From: Martelella alba
GTDB lineage: Bacteria > Pseudomonadota > Alphaproteobacteria > Rhizobiales > Rhizobiaceae
Direction of reading: 5' to 3'
DNA: 64,000 nucleotides
Assembly (NCBI RefSeq): GCF_006516955.1
Contig: NZ_VHLG01000005.1
Span: 1-64,000, forward strand
Under the pieces are notes generated by a model. It had not been told where the DNA came from. It did not search any database and saw only the letters and a program-made list of their open reading frames with translations. Positions 17,097-26,212 of this stretch are shown here, in pieces (the stretch's first letter is position 1; each line of letters opens with the position of its first letter). The translations under genes were made by a program, and so were the position numbers.

Positions 17097-17507
17097 ATGA
17101 CTGAAGACAAAAATGCTGCCGTCCAGCCCGTCAACGAAGCCGCCGTGCTTGAAGAGGTGACGGCGCTTTGCGATCTCTATGAAAAAGCGCTTATGGACAA
17201 TGATCTCGATACGCTGGATGCGCTGTTCTGGGATAGTGAACTGACCCTGCGTTACGGCGTCGGTGAAAATCTTTACGGCATTGCCGAAATCCGTGATTTT
17301 CGCAAAGGTCGCACGGGCGGTTCGCCGAAACGCGATGTGCTGCGCCGCCAGATCACCACCTTCGGAGCCGATTGTGCTGTTTGTGATCTGGAGTTCCAGC
17401 GTCCCGGCGCTACGGTGAAGGGACGGCAGAGCCAGACCTGGATCCGCACCGCCTCGGGCTGGAAGATTGCCGCCGCGCATGTCTCGCTGATGGGCGCCTC
17501 GCACTGA
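17097..17507 (+). CDS. AtzH/HpxZ-like protein (DUF3225)
   Basis: A 136-aa member of the SnoaL/NTF2-fold DUF3225 group, with LYEKALMDNDLDTLDALFW and a closing TWIRTASGWKIAAAHVS. Two characterised contexts exist: HpxZ in the oxalurate operon of Klebsiella and AtzH, a 1,3-dicarboxyurea hydrolase of cyanurate catabolism. Both sit beside an AtzE/HpxY-type amidase, as this gene does. It follows the cysteine hydrolase by 15 bases. Confidence 0.85.
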   Translation: MTEDKNAAVQPVNEAAVLEEVTALCDLYEKALMDNDLDTLDALFWDSELTLRYGVGENLYGIAEIRDFRKGRTGGSPKRDVLRRQITTFGADCAVCDLEFQRPGATVKGRQSQTWIRTASGWKIAAAHVSLMGASH

Positions 17508-17585
17508 CAGATCAGACGGTCTGCCTGATGCCTGTAACGGGCAGGCGGCGGCGCGATCTGCGGATGGCTTTCCCACAACCGGATT

Positions 17586-17668
17586 AGAGCGACGTGCGTC
17601 CGTTTGGACGTACCGGAACGCTCTATCTTATTGAATCTACGCATCGCTCTTTTCGAAAAGAACGATGC
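17586..17668. repeat. Double-hairpin rhizobial intergenic repeat
   Basis: Two adjacent stem-loops: GAGCG with GTCC-GTTT-GGAC inside and CGCTC closing (17586-17622), then GCATCGCTCTTTT / AAAAGAACGATGC (17641-17668). The arrangement resembles a short palindromic repeat common between Rhizobiaceae genes. It interrupts the cupin-to-amidase operon. Confidence 0.6.
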
Positions 17669-17736
17669 GCCAGTGCAGAAAAACCAAAGCAGTGCTTGCC
17701 CTTTTGCCGGGCTTGCCGTCATCATCTTCTTCATCG

Positions 17737-17775
17737 GTGCGCCCCGCCCAGCCGGGGCGCACCCTTTTCGATTTT
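17737..17775 (+). terminator. Strong hairpin before the amidase gene, terminator or attenuator
   Basis: GTGCGCCCCG (17737-17746) and CGGGGCGCAC (17753-17762) form a perfect 10-bp stem with a 6-base loop, followed by CCTTTTCGATTTTT. It ends about 20 bases before the amidase start, inside what otherwise looks like one operon. Confidence 0.6.
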
Positions 17776-17794
17776 TCGCAAGAAAGACATGCCG

Positions 17795-18955
17795 ATGACC
17801 AAACCCGCCGATGCATTCATCTCTCATTTCAATCCTGCCATCTCGCAAAGCATGCCGGGCTCGGATCTGCTGTCTGGTTTCACCGTTGCGGTGAAAGACA
17901 ATTTCGATGTGGCGGGCACTGTCACGGGCGGCGGGAACCCGGAATGGGCAGAAGATCAGTTACCGGCGACAGGTCATGCAGCCGCCGTCTCCATGCTGCT
18001 TGATGCGGGTGCGACCCTTGTCGGCAAGGCGCAGATGGATGAGCTTGCCTATAGTCTCATGGGCGTGAATGCGCGCTATGGCACGCCGGTCAATCCGGCG
18101 GTTCCGGCTCGCGTTCCCGGCGGCTCATCGTCCGGCTCCGCATCCGCTGTTGCCGGCAAGCTTGCCGATATCGGACTTGGTTCGGATACCGGCGGATCGG
18201 TGCGGCTGCCCTCGTCATTCTGCGGCCTGTTCGGCTGGCGTCCGAGCCATGGGCTGGTCCCGCCGGAAGGGCTTCTGGCGCTGGCGCCAAGCTATGATGT
18301 GCCGGGCTTCATGACCCGCGATCTTTCCACCATGCGCCAGCTCGGCAAGCTGTTTGCTGCCGGGCAAAGCGTGGCTGAAGAGGTGCGGCTCTGGTATCCG
18401 GCCGATGTCTGGCATCTGTGCGAACAAGCCTCTGCCGCGCAGCTGAAACAGGCCTTGCCGGGCGGTGATCGCAATGACAGCCCGCTGCTTGCCAAGGTTG
18501 ATATCACCGATCTGCTGCCGGTCTTCCGCATTCATCAGGGCTACGAGGTCTGGCAGGTTTTCGGCGAATGGATTGAAAAGCGTGAACCCGATTTCGGGCC
18601 CGGCATTCGCGAGCGTTTTGCCATGGCGTCGAAAATCACCAAGGCGGCATTTGACGATGCGGTCGAAAAGCGCAATGCTTTCAGGGCGCATCTTGAGAAG
18701 GTGCTGCAGCCGGGTGTGGTGATGGTCTATCCGACGGCCCCCGGACCGGCCCCGCTTCTGACGGCCGGTAACGACGCGGTGGAGGATTTCCGCAACCGGG
18801 CGCTTTCCATGCTGGCAATTGCCGGCCATGGCGGCCTGCCGCAGCTTTCGATTCCGCTCGGCCTTGTCGATGGTGCGCCGATCGGTCTGTCGCTGGTGGC
18901 GGCCCCCGGATCGGATCGGCTTTTGATCGAAACCGCAAAATTGTTCATGCGATAG
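17795..18955 (+). CDS. Amidase-signature enzyme, AtzE/HpxY-like
   Basis: The 386-aa protein has the amidase-signature Lys-Ser-Ser triad: Lys34 in VAVKDNFDVAG, a Ser in GGSSSGSA (111-113) and Ser135 in GSDTGGSVRLPS. It is shorter than the usual 450-500 residues, matching the compact plant AMI1-like members. AtzE and HpxY need a small partner (AtzG/HpxX); no such gene is seen here. ATG 17795 is chosen over ATG 17789. A strong hairpin and a repeat separate it from the DUF3225 gene, so it may be expressed at a different level. Confidence 0.9.
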   Translation: MTKPADAFISHFNPAISQSMPGSDLLSGFTVAVKDNFDVAGTVTGGGNPEWAEDQLPATGHAAAVSMLLDAGATLVGKAQMDELAYSLMGVNARYGTPVNPAVPARVPGGSSSGSASAVAGKLADIGLGSDTGGSVRLPSSFCGLFGWRPSHGLVPPEGLLALAPSYDVPGFMTRDLSTMRQLGKLFAAGQSVAEEVRLWYPADVWHLCEQASAAQLKQALPGGDRNDSPLLAKVDITDLLPVFRIHQGYEVWQVFGEWIEKREPDFGPGIRERFAMASKITKAAFDDAVEKRNAFRAHLEKVLQPGVVMVYPTAPGPAPLLTAGNDAVEDFRNRALSMLAIAGHGGLPQLSIPLGLVDGAPIGLSLVAAPGSDRLLIETAKLFMR

Positions 18956-18968
18956 GAAAACTGTCATC

Positions 18969-20555
18969 ATGCTTCATGCAGCCCTTGGGTTTGAGGGTGC
19001 TTTTTCAGCACCGCATCGCGCTGCAGCGCTTGCCGGGCGCGATATTCTGCGTCAGGGCGGAACGGCGATGGAGGCCATGGTCGCCGCTGCGGCGACGATT
19101 GCCGTCGTCTATCCGCATATGAACGGCATCGGCGGCGATGGCTTCTGGCTGATCCGCCGTCACGATGGATCTGTCACCGGCATTTCGGCCTGTGGTCAGG
19201 CTGCGGGTTTGGCCACGCCTGAATGGTATGCCGAGCGCGGCCACACAAAGGCCATGCCGACACGGGGCGGGCATGCGGCCCTTACAGTGCCGGGCACGCT
19301 TGGCGGCTGGGCGAAAGCGCTTGATCTGGTCGAGGCGGATTTGCGCTTCGGGCTCGATGAATTGCTTGATGCGGCTATCTCCTATGCCCGTGATGGCATT
19401 GCAGTCACCGGCAACCAGTCGGTCTGCACGGCGGACAAGCTGGCGGGTCTCAAGGATGTGCCGGGTTTTGCCGAAACCTTCCTTCTGGATGGTGAGGTTC
19501 CTGCTGCCGGTCAGCGGCTGAAACAGCGTGCACTCGGACGGACGCTGAAGCTGATTGCCACCGAGGGCATTGAGAGCTTCTATTCCGGTGAGCTGGCGGC
19601 AACCCATGCGGCCTTTCTCGAGGATCACGGCTCGCCGCTGCGCTACGAAGATTTCACCGCCTATGCGGCGCGTGAGGTTGAGCCGCTGAAAGTCGGCACC
19701 TCGCATGGCGTGCTGATGAATATGATCCCGCCAACACAAGGGATTGCCTCGCTGATGATCCTTGCCCTTTTTGACCGCCTGGCGGTCGAGCAAGGCGAGG
19801 GCTTTGATCATGTCCATGGGCTGATCGAGGCCACCAAACAGGCCTTCATCCTGCGCAATGCGGGATTGGGTGACCCTGATTTCATGACTGAGCCGGCCCA
19901 GAACTGGCTGGACGGCGAGCGGCTGGATGCGCTGGCGGAAAAGATTCATCGCAGCCGGGCGCTTGCCTGGCCCTATGATCCGGCGGAAGGCGATACGATC
20001 TGGATGGGGGCAGCCGATCGCTACGGCAATGTGGTCTCTTTCATCCAGTCGGTTTACTGGGAATTCGGCTCTGGGCTGACCTGCCCGGAAACCGGCGTCT
20101 ACTTCCAGAACCGCGGTGCTGGCTTCTCGCTCAAGCCTGGCCCGAACCTGCTTGCGCCCGGCAAGCGGCCCTTCCATACGCTCAATCCGGCCATGGCGCT
20201 TCTGCGTGACGGTCGTGTCATGGCCTATGGCACCATGGGTGGCGAAGGGCAGCCGCAGACGCAGAGCGCCGTCTTCACCCGTCACATTGTCTATGGCATG
20301 GACCTGCAGCAGGCCATCACCGCACCGCGCTGGCTGCTCGGGCGCACCTGGGGCGAGGAAACCACGACGCTGAAACTCGAGGACCGCTTCGATCCGGCGC
20401 TGGTTCAGGCGCTGAAGGATGCCGGTCACGACGTCGAGATGATCGCGCCCTTTTCCGATACGGCCGGTCATGCGGGCGCCGTTGTCCTGCATCCGGGCGG
20501 ACTGATGGAGGCTGCTACCGATCCGCGCGCCGACGGCGCCGCCATCGTCGACTGA
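18969..20555 (+). CDS. Gamma-glutamyltransferase-family Ntn-hydrolase, HpxW-like
   Basis: The 528-aa protein has the GGT fold. The expected autocleavage site is between Asp342 and Thr343 in EGDTIWMGAADRYGN, giving Thr343 as the catalytic N-terminal residue. GDTIWMG followed by VSFIQSVYWEFGSG fits HpxW (oxamate amidohydrolase) better than true glutathione hydrolases, and there is no signal peptide, so it is cytosolic. Next to AtzH/HpxZ-like and amidase genes it recalls the hpxWXYZ oxalurate operon. It follows the amidase by 13 bases and ends in a strong terminator. Confidence 0.87.
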   Translation: MLHAALGFEGAFSAPHRAAALAGRDILRQGGTAMEAMVAAAATIAVVYPHMNGIGGDGFWLIRRHDGSVTGISACGQAAGLATPEWYAERGHTKAMPTRGGHAALTVPGTLGGWAKALDLVEADLRFGLDELLDAAISYARDGIAVTGNQSVCTADKLAGLKDVPGFAETFLLDGEVPAAGQRLKQRALGRTLKLIATEGIESFYSGELAATHAAFLEDHGSPLRYEDFTAYAAREVEPLKVGTSHGVLMNMIPPTQGIASLMILALFDRLAVEQGEGFDHVHGLIEATKQAFILRNAGLGDPDFMTEPAQNWLDGERLDALAEKIHRSRALAWPYDPAEGDTIWMGAADRYGNVVSFIQSVYWEFGSGLTCPETGVYFQNRGAGFSLKPGPNLLAPGKRPFHTLNPAMALLRDGRVMAYGTMGGEGQPQTQSAVFTRHIVYGMDLQQAITAPRWLLGRTWGEETTTLKLEDRFDPALVQALKDAGHDVEMIAPFSDTAGHAGAVVLHPGGLMEAATDPRADGAAIVD

Positions 20556-20597
20556 GGCCTTTCAGGCGGGTGACGAAGCTTTCCAATTTCCACTGGC

Positions 20598-20761
20598 GTC
20601 ATATCTGTGCCTGACACAGATATCCAGCCGCCGTGCATCTGCACGGCGAAAGACCCTTTTAGTCCGATGCTTGAAGAGCCTGGATCCCCGTGACAAGCAC
20701 GGGGATGACGACGGAGGGAGCGCCCCAAACAGGCAATCTGAATGACTTTGTCAGCAGTCTG
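20598..20761. repeat. RIME-like mosaic palindromic element, copy 2
   Basis: Same order as copy 1: ATATCTGTG / CACAGATAT (20601-20623), CGCCGTGC / GCACGGCG, and ATCCCCGTG / CACGGGGAT (20684-20706), then the outer arm TTTGTCAGCAGTCTG (20747-20761) next to the terminator hairpin. The left arm is not recognisable. It lies between convergent genes. Confidence 0.85.
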
Positions 20762-20763
20762 AA

Positions 20764-20795
20764 GGCCGGTGGCTTGCTCCACCGGCCTTTTTGTT
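20764..20795 (+). terminator. Rho-independent terminator after the HpxW-like gene
   Basis: GGCCGGTGG / CCACCGGCC stem (20764-20787, 6-base loop) followed by TTTTTGTTTT on the plus strand. The convergent permease gene ends at 20807, so the hairpin may also stabilise that message. Confidence 0.85.
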
Positions 20796-20806
20796 TTGGC
20801 TCTTCT

Positions 20807-22495
20807 TCAGCGTGCATAAAGCCTGTCGAGGCGGACGAAGCGGCCAACCAGCGCCAGCATGATCACCGTCAGCAGGATCAGCACGGTGGAGAGCGCATGG
20901 GCTGTCGGACGCAATTCGAACGAGGCTTCGGCATAGAGCCTGACCGGCAATGTTGTCATGCGCGCCGTGGTCAGGAAGCTCGTCACCGTCACTTCGTCAA
21001 AGCTCAACAGAAAACCGACGATCGAGGTGGCGAACAGGCCCGGCATCAGCCCCGGCACGATGATCAGGAAGAACCGCTTGATCCCGTTGGCGCCAAGTGA
21101 GGCAGCTGCCTCTTCCTGACTGTGGTCGAGACCAAGAACGGAGGCTGTCAGAAGCGTGATCGCGAAGGGCAGGATTACCACAACATGGATCGCCATCAGA
21201 CCGATGAAGGGCGGAATGGCGATATAGATCTGCAGCAGCTTCAGCATGCCGACGCCGAGGGCGACATGGGGCAGCGACAGCGGCAGCAGCCAGAAGGCGA
21301 GCAGGGCTGAGCGGCCTCTGAAAGGAAAGCGTGCCAGCGCAAAGGCGGCCGGAACTGCCACGATCAGCGAGACAAGCAGCGAAACAAGGGCGAGCTTTAC
21401 CGAGATCAGGAATGAATCAGTGTAATAGCCGTTGATGAAAATTTCCTTGTACCAGCGCAATGTGAAGCCACGGAAACCGGCCGCCGTCGCCAGTTCTACA
21501 TTGTTGAAGCTCTGCACTGCCACGAGAAACAGCGGCAGGAGCAGCAGGCCGACAGCCGCCGCAAACAGCAGTTTGGAGACGATCGGGCCAGCAATATTTG
21601 CAAGCGGTTCGACAAAGCGCGGAATGGCGAGCGGACGGCTCTTGCCGCCATGGCGCCAACCCATCATCCGGTTGAGCGCCAGCGTGGCGAGGACGGCAAA
21701 GATCAGGCCGGTGGCGGTCATGATCAGCGCCAGCGCTGCAGCCAGCGAGGTATTGAGGTTCTGCATCGCCTCCTGCAGCACCAGCATGCCGGTGGTCCAG
21801 ACCTTCTTGCCGCCAAGCATCACGGCAGAGACGTAGGATGTGGAGGCCATGAGGAAGACGATGATCATGCCGGATTTCAGCCCCGGCAGCGACAGCGGCA
21901 GGTCGACGGTCAGAAACCGCATCGCCGGCGATGCACCGAGGCTTTCGGCGGCCTCATGAATGCGCGGCGAGGTGTTTTGCAGATTGTCGTAAAGGGCCAG
22001 CACCATGAAGGGCATGAAGACCTGTACAAGGGCGACGACAACGGCGCCCTGATTGAACAGCATCTTGTTGAAGGAGGGAATGCCGAACCAGCCGATCACG
22101 GTGTTGATCAGCCCATCCGGCGACAAGAGCAGGATGATGCCGAGCGAACGCACCACGACATTGGTGAGCAGCGGAATGAGAATGATGGAAAAGGCCAGCG
22201 CCCGGTATTTCACCGGCAGCCGGGCAATCCAGAATGCAACGGGATAGCCGAGCAGCGCAGAAACCAGTGTCACCAGCAGGCTGAGCCAGATCGTCTCGAA
22301 CACGACCTTGTAGTAGAAACTGTCCGAGGCGATGTCGATGAACTGCTGCAGCGACGGGGCCTGCAGAAGCGGCGCGAAGGGATCGGAATATTCGTGCAGC
22401 GACAGCATGACCACCGCAAGCAGCGGTGCGGCGAAGGCAAAGGCCAGCCAGATGGTGACCGGCGCTGAAAGCGCCGGCCCAAGCCATTTCCTCAT
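20807..22495 (-). CDS. ABC transporter permease, two PotB/PotC-like halves fused
   Basis: The 562-aa protein has two permease domains in one chain. The first EAA loop is near ESLGASPAMRFLTVDLPLSLPG and the second near ASLGANGIKRFFLIIVPGLMPG, each with about six membrane helices. Spermidine/putrescine-type importers normally use two separate subunits of 270-300 residues. The ATG at 22495 overlaps the binding-protein stop by 4 bases and longer starts are not needed. Substrate is probably a small cation or organic acid of the polyamine-transporter group. Confidence 0.88.
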   Translation of the reverse strand: MRKWLGPALSAPVTIWLAFAFAAPLLAVVMLSLHEYSDPFAPLLQAPSLQQFIDIASDSFYYKVVFETIWLSLLVTLVSALLGYPVAFWIARLPVKYRALAFSIILIPLLTNVVVRSLGIILLLSPDGLINTVIGWFGIPSFNKMLFNQGAVVVALVQVFMPFMVLALYDNLQNTSPRIHEAAESLGASPAMRFLTVDLPLSLPGLKSGMIIVFLMASTSYVSAVMLGGKKVWTTGMLVLQEAMQNLNTSLAAALALIMTATGLIFAVLATLALNRMMGWRHGGKSRPLAIPRFVEPLANIAGPIVSKLLFAAAVGLLLLPLFLVAVQSFNNVELATAAGFRGFTLRWYKEIFINGYYTDSFLISVKLALVSLLVSLIVAVPAAFALARFPFRGRSALLAFWLLPLSLPHVALGVGMLKLLQIYIAIPPFIGLMAIHVVVILPFAITLLTASVLGLDHSQEEAAASLGANGIKRFFLIIVPGLMPGLFATSIVGFLLSFDEVTVTSFLTTARMTTLPVRLYAEASFELRPTAHALSTVLILLTVIMLALVGRFVRLDRLYAR

Positions 22496-23544
22496 CCGGC
22501 AATCTCCCGGTCGTAGATGGCCTGCCACTTGGTGCGGTTCTGGTTGATGTAATCCCAGTCGAAGTCTACCAGGCTGTCGATCTGATCGGGCATGATCAGC
22601 TTCGGCTTCAGATCATCGGCGATCGCGACATTGTTGACGGTCGGCGAGTAGTAGATACGCTCGGCATAGGCCTGCATGACCGGTTCGGACAGATGCAGGT
22701 TGATCCACTCTTCGGCGAGCTTCTGGTTCTTGGTGCCTTCGGTGATGCAGGCGACGTTCATGGCAATCGCCTGGCCTTCGGTCGGCTTGGCGAGGGCGAA
22801 ATCGGGGTTGCGCTCTTCGATGTATTTTTCGCAATAGCTGCCGAATTCAACCGAAAGATCGGCGATATCCTGATCGAACATGTCGAAAAGCTGGGCCTGG
22901 CTGCCCTGAATGGCGGCAAACGGCTTCAGTTCCTTGACCTTGTTGAAGCCATCAGGCGCCATCTTGGTCTGATCGCCGAACCAGGCGATGTTGGACATCA
23001 TCAGTGCCGAAATGCCTTCGGCGCCAAGGCCGCTCGGCCAGGCAATGCGGCCGGCCCATTCCGGGTTCCACATGTCCTTCCACGAGGTGATCGGGGCGGA
23101 CGCCTTCTTGGTGTTGTAGACGATCGTGCAGGGGTTGATGGCAACGCCATAGCCGCCCTTCTTGGCGATCGGGTAGAGATACTGGGCGTTTTCGACCGCA
23201 TCGGTCGGTGCCTGGGTCACGCCATCGGCAACAGCCTGGCGGCTTTCATAGATGTTGAGGTAGAGCACGTCGAAGCTCGGACGGCCGCGTTCAGCATAGG
23301 CGCGAGCACGGCGCTCGACGGTGCCGCCGAGAACGTAGGAAATCTTGCAGCCATACTTGTCGACAAGCACGGGCTCGATGAATTCCTTGACGATTTTTTC
23401 CTGCTCGCCGCCCCAAATGCCAACGACCAGTTCATCGCCGGGCTTGGGGTCCGGCGTCTCAGCGCGGACAAAGGAATAGGGAGCGGCAAGCGAGGCTGCG
23501 CCGCCGAGAAGCAGTTTGTTGACTGAGCGTCTTGAGATGTTCAT
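22492..23544 (-). CDS. Polyamine-type substrate-binding protein (PotD/PotF-like)
   Basis: The 350-aa protein starts with a twin-arginine-like signal (ISRRSVNKLLLGG, cleavage near VRAE) and is therefore periplasmic. The fold is the PotD/spermidine-binding type, with LYLNIYESRQAV, YGVAINPCTIVYNTKK and EWINLHLSEPVMQAYAER. Binding residues cannot be assigned to a particular ligand. It lies between the ATPase and fused permease genes in a five-gene operon that also encodes two hydrolases. Confidence 0.9.
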   Translation of the reverse strand: MNISRRSVNKLLLGGAASLAAPYSFVRAETPDPKPGDELVVGIWGGEQEKIVKEFIEPVLVDKYGCKISYVLGGTVERRARAYAERGRPSFDVLYLNIYESRQAVADGVTQAPTDAVENAQYLYPIAKKGGYGVAINPCTIVYNTKKASAPITSWKDMWNPEWAGRIAWPSGLGAEGISALMMSNIAWFGDQTKMAPDGFNKVKELKPFAAIQGSQAQLFDMFDQDIADLSVEFGSYCEKYIEERNPDFALAKPTEGQAIAMNVACITEGTKNQKLAEEWINLHLSEPVMQAYAERIYYSPTVNNVAIADDLKPKLIMPDQIDSLVDFDWDYINQNRTKWQAIYDREIAG

Positions 23545-23570
23545 CTGTGCTGTTCTCCGGTTTTTTTGAT

Positions 23571-24596
23571 TTATATGAAGGTGGTGCCGCCAGCCTCGGC
23601 AGAAATGCTGCAGGGACTTCCGATGGCAGGCGGTGGGGTATCCGACGGAACGATCAGGCGGATCGAGCCGCAGGCGGATTGGATGTCGACCTCATAGGTC
23701 TCGCCAAGATAGGCGGCATTGGTGAGCGTGCCGGACACGGCAAGCGGTCCATCGCCTTCGCCGATCTTCAGCCGCGAGGCGCGCAGAACAAGTTTCTGGG
23801 CCTTCGCCGGGGCATTGGCACAGGTGAGGCCAGGTGCAACGAAGATGCCGTTTTCCACCTTGCCGTCAATCACCGTGCGGTGGCCAAGGAAGGATGCGGT
23901 AAAGGCGCTTTGCGGTGCATCGCAGAGTGAAACCGGCGTGCCGATCTCGCTCATCAGCCCCTTGCTCATCACGGCGATGCGGTCCGACATGGAGAGCGCC
24001 TCGGCCTGATCATGGGTGACGAAAATGGTGGTGATGCCGAGGCGTTGCTGCAAGGAGCGGATCTCGTTGCGCATGTCGGCACGTAGATTGGCGTCAAGGT
24101 TCGACAGCGGCTCATCGAGAAGCAGGACATCCGGCTCGATCACCAGTGCGCGGGCAAGGGCGACGCGCTGTTGCTGGCCGCCGGAAAGCTGGCCGGGATA
24201 GCGATCGGCAAAGGCGGAAAGGCCGACTGTTTCCAGCGTGCGGCCAGCGCGCTCGCGCCATTCTTTTCGCGATGAATTGCGCATTCTGAGCCCGAAGCCG
24301 ACATTGTCGATGACGCTCAAATGCGGAAACAGCGCGTAGGACTGAAACACGACGCCGATATTGCGCTTGTGCACCGGCTTGCCGGTAATCTCCTTGTCAT
24401 CGATGAAGATGCGGCCACCGGAGGGTTGGACAAAACCGGCGATCATCCGGAGCGTGGTGGTCTTGCCGCAGCCGGAGGGACCAAGCAGCGACAGAAGCTC
24501 GCCCTTGGGCACTTCGATCGTAAGGCCGGAAACGGCTGTGGTGTCGCCATAGATCGCCGAGACATTGTCGAGCGTGAGATAGGGCTTAGGCGCCAT
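23571..24596 (-). CDS. ABC transporter ATPase, PotA-like
   Basis: The 341-aa protein has Walker A GPSGCGKTT, signature LSGGQQQRVALARAL, Walker [12 protein letters not shown], switch His in VTHDQAEA, and a C-terminal TOBE domain from about residue 260, typical of PotA/FbpC. Its start overlaps the end of the CocE/NonD gene by 11 bases, showing tight coupling. Confidence 0.93.
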   Translation of the reverse strand: MAPKPYLTLDNVSAIYGDTTAVSGLTIEVPKGELLSLLGPSGCGKTTTLRMIAGFVQPSGGRIFIDDKEITGKPVHKRNIGVVFQSYALFPHLSVIDNVGFGLRMRNSSRKEWRERAGRTLETVGLSAFADRYPGQLSGGQQQRVALARALVIEPDVLLLDEPLSNLDANLRADMRNEIRSLQQRLGITTIFVTHDQAEALSMSDRIAVMSKGLMSEIGTPVSLCDAPQSAFTASFLGHRTVIDGKVENGIFVAPGLTCANAPAKAQKLVLRASRLKIGEGDGPLAVSGTLTNAAYLGETYEVDIQSACGSIRLIVPSDTPPPAIGSPCSISAEAGGTTFI

Positions 24597-26208
24597 TTGC
24601 GTGGTCCTCTGTCATGACATGCAAGTAAAGCCGGCTGGCTGTTGCGCCGCCGTGCAGAATGGCCAGTGTTGCCGGTTGCCGGGCCATCGGGTCGGCGTCT
24701 GCCGGGTCTTCGCCGGGATAGGAAAAGGCGGACCACGCGGCGATCTGAAGCGAAAGGCGCAGACAATTTCCTTTCGCAACGGTCTGATAGATCGAACGCA
24801 GGTCGATTTTCACCGGTCTGTCTGAAACAGAGATTCTGGTCGTCCCGGTGGCAATCACACGGGCAACTCCCGAGGGGGAAACAAGCGAGAGCGAGGCGAC
24901 AAGATCAAAGACCGGTTCAGCGGTCTTCACGGTGATTTCGGCCGTAAGTGGCCCGCAAAGGGTGAATGGGTTTTCCGCAGCTGCGGTGGTGTAGGTGGCG
25001 ACATCGGACCGGCTGTCATGGGCTGCGCGGTCCACGGGGCCTGCCGGATCGCCCAGATGGCCGCCGACAAGCGGCGCCGGGCGGAAGGGATCGGAAACGA
25101 TGAGGTCAAAGCCTCCGTCCTTTTCGGCCTCACCAAGTCTTCCATCGCCAAGATGGGTCGCGGCAAGGCCACCGGAGGTAAGGTCAAGGCTGCGCGTTTC
25201 ACCAGTCGGGAAATCGGCGAAGTCGCGCCATGCATTCGTCCCCATATCATAAAGGCTTGCCGCCGGAGGGGCCTCGCCGAGGCCCTTCAGGTAAAAATCG
25301 AAGAAGGCGATCTGGTCGCGGTCGATCGCGCGGGCGGCCGTTCCCGGCAGGTGGGCCTCACCGGCGCTGGCATTCCAAGGGATATGCGACCAGGGGCCGA
25401 TGATCAGATGCGTGGTTGCGGCGGATGCCTTGCGGAAGGCTTTGTCAGCGGCGAGCGTGCCGGTCAGCATGAAATCGGCAAACCCACCGGTATGCAGCAC
25501 GGGAATCGCCAGATCGATATCCTTCAGCAGCCGGGCCGGGGAAGCTGTTTCCCAGTAGTCCGCGCTGTTTTCGGCCCAGAGCGCCAGATGCGACAGATCG
25601 GGGCGGGCAAGCAGGGCGCGGTAGATTGTGGCCGGATCGGTCAGGGCTGCGAGCATGTCCCAGCTTGCGCGATCCCCCTTGTGCGCCGCCTTCAGCAGTG
25701 CCATCTGCCGGGCCCAGAAGGTCATGCCGCCAAAGCGCAGCGCGCCGCCCTCATAGGCCCAGTCGTGTTCCGGTGAGAAGGAGGCCATGGCCGGTGCCAT
25801 GGCATCAACACGCGCGCCGCCAGCCAGCGCCAAATATTGCGTCACCGCCTGATAGGAAAAGCCGTAAAGGCCGATCTTTCCATTGCTGCCCGTGATTGCG
25901 CGTGCCCATTCAACCGTCTCGGCGCCGTCGCGGACTTCCTGGCGCAGGCAGTCGAAATCGCCTTGTGAGCCGCCCATGCCGCGCACATCCTGCACCACAA
26001 CGATATAGCCATGGGCGGCATACCAGGCGGGATGGGCGAGCGTGACAGTGGAGGCGATCTTGCGGCCATAGGGCTGGCGCATCAAGAGAACGGGGTAGTC
26101 GCCCTGCTCCGCCGGACGATAGATATCGGCAACCAGCTGCACGCCATCGGAAAGCGTCAGGCTTTCCGTTACGGGTTCAATCGGCGTGTGGCGCGGTTTG
26201 TCGAGCAA
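24586..26208 (-). CDS. CocE/NonD-family hydrolase
   Basis: The 540-aa alpha/beta hydrolase has the nucleophile elbow GLYGFSYQ, the CocE-like VVVQDVRGMGGSQG segment, an acid in HTGGFAD, the base in GPWSHIPW and a C-terminal jelly-roll domain (X-Pro dipeptidyl-peptidase C-domain). Family members hydrolyse acyl esters or amides such as cocaine or glutaryl amides. The best start is a TTG at 26208, 4 bases after the creatininase stop; no ATG is close. There is no signal peptide, so it acts in the cytosol on an imported compound. Confidence 0.88.
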   Translation of the reverse strand: MLDKPRHTPIEPVTESLTLSDGVQLVADIYRPAEQGDYPVLLMRQPYGRKIASTVTLAHPAWYAAHGYIVVVQDVRGMGGSQGDFDCLRQEVRDGAETVEWARAITGSNGKIGLYGFSYQAVTQYLALAGGARVDAMAPAMASFSPEHDWAYEGGALRFGGMTFWARQMALLKAAHKGDRASWDMLAALTDPATIYRALLARPDLSHLALWAENSADYWETASPARLLKDIDLAIPVLHTGGFADFMLTGTLAADKAFRKASAATTHLIIGPWSHIPWNASAGEAHLPGTAARAIDRDQIAFFDFYLKGLGEAPPAASLYDMGTNAWRDFADFPTGETRSLDLTSGGLAATHLGDGRLGEAEKDGGFDLIVSDPFRPAPLVGGHLGDPAGPVDRAAHDSRSDVATYTTAAAENPFTLCGPLTAEITVKTAEPVFDLVASLSLVSPSGVARVIATGTTRISVSDRPVKIDLRSIYQTVAKGNCLRLSLQIAAWSAFSYPGEDPADADPMARQPATLAILHGGATASRLYLHVMTEDHANGA

Positions 26209-26212
26209 TGGT

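Noticed and set aside
16194-17576. 460-codon open frame on the minus strand
   Set aside because: Antisense to the cupin, cysteine hydrolase and DUF3225 genes, no family similarity; caused by third-position GC bias.
17508-17794. AtzG/HpxX-like small subunit between DUF3225 and amidase
   Set aside because: No frame of 60-70 codons with a ribosome site and the expected helix pattern; the region is hairpins.
19005-20492. 495-codon open frame on the minus strand
   Set aside because: Fully antisense to the HpxW-like gene, which has a clear catalytic site; the shadow frame has no recognisable domain.
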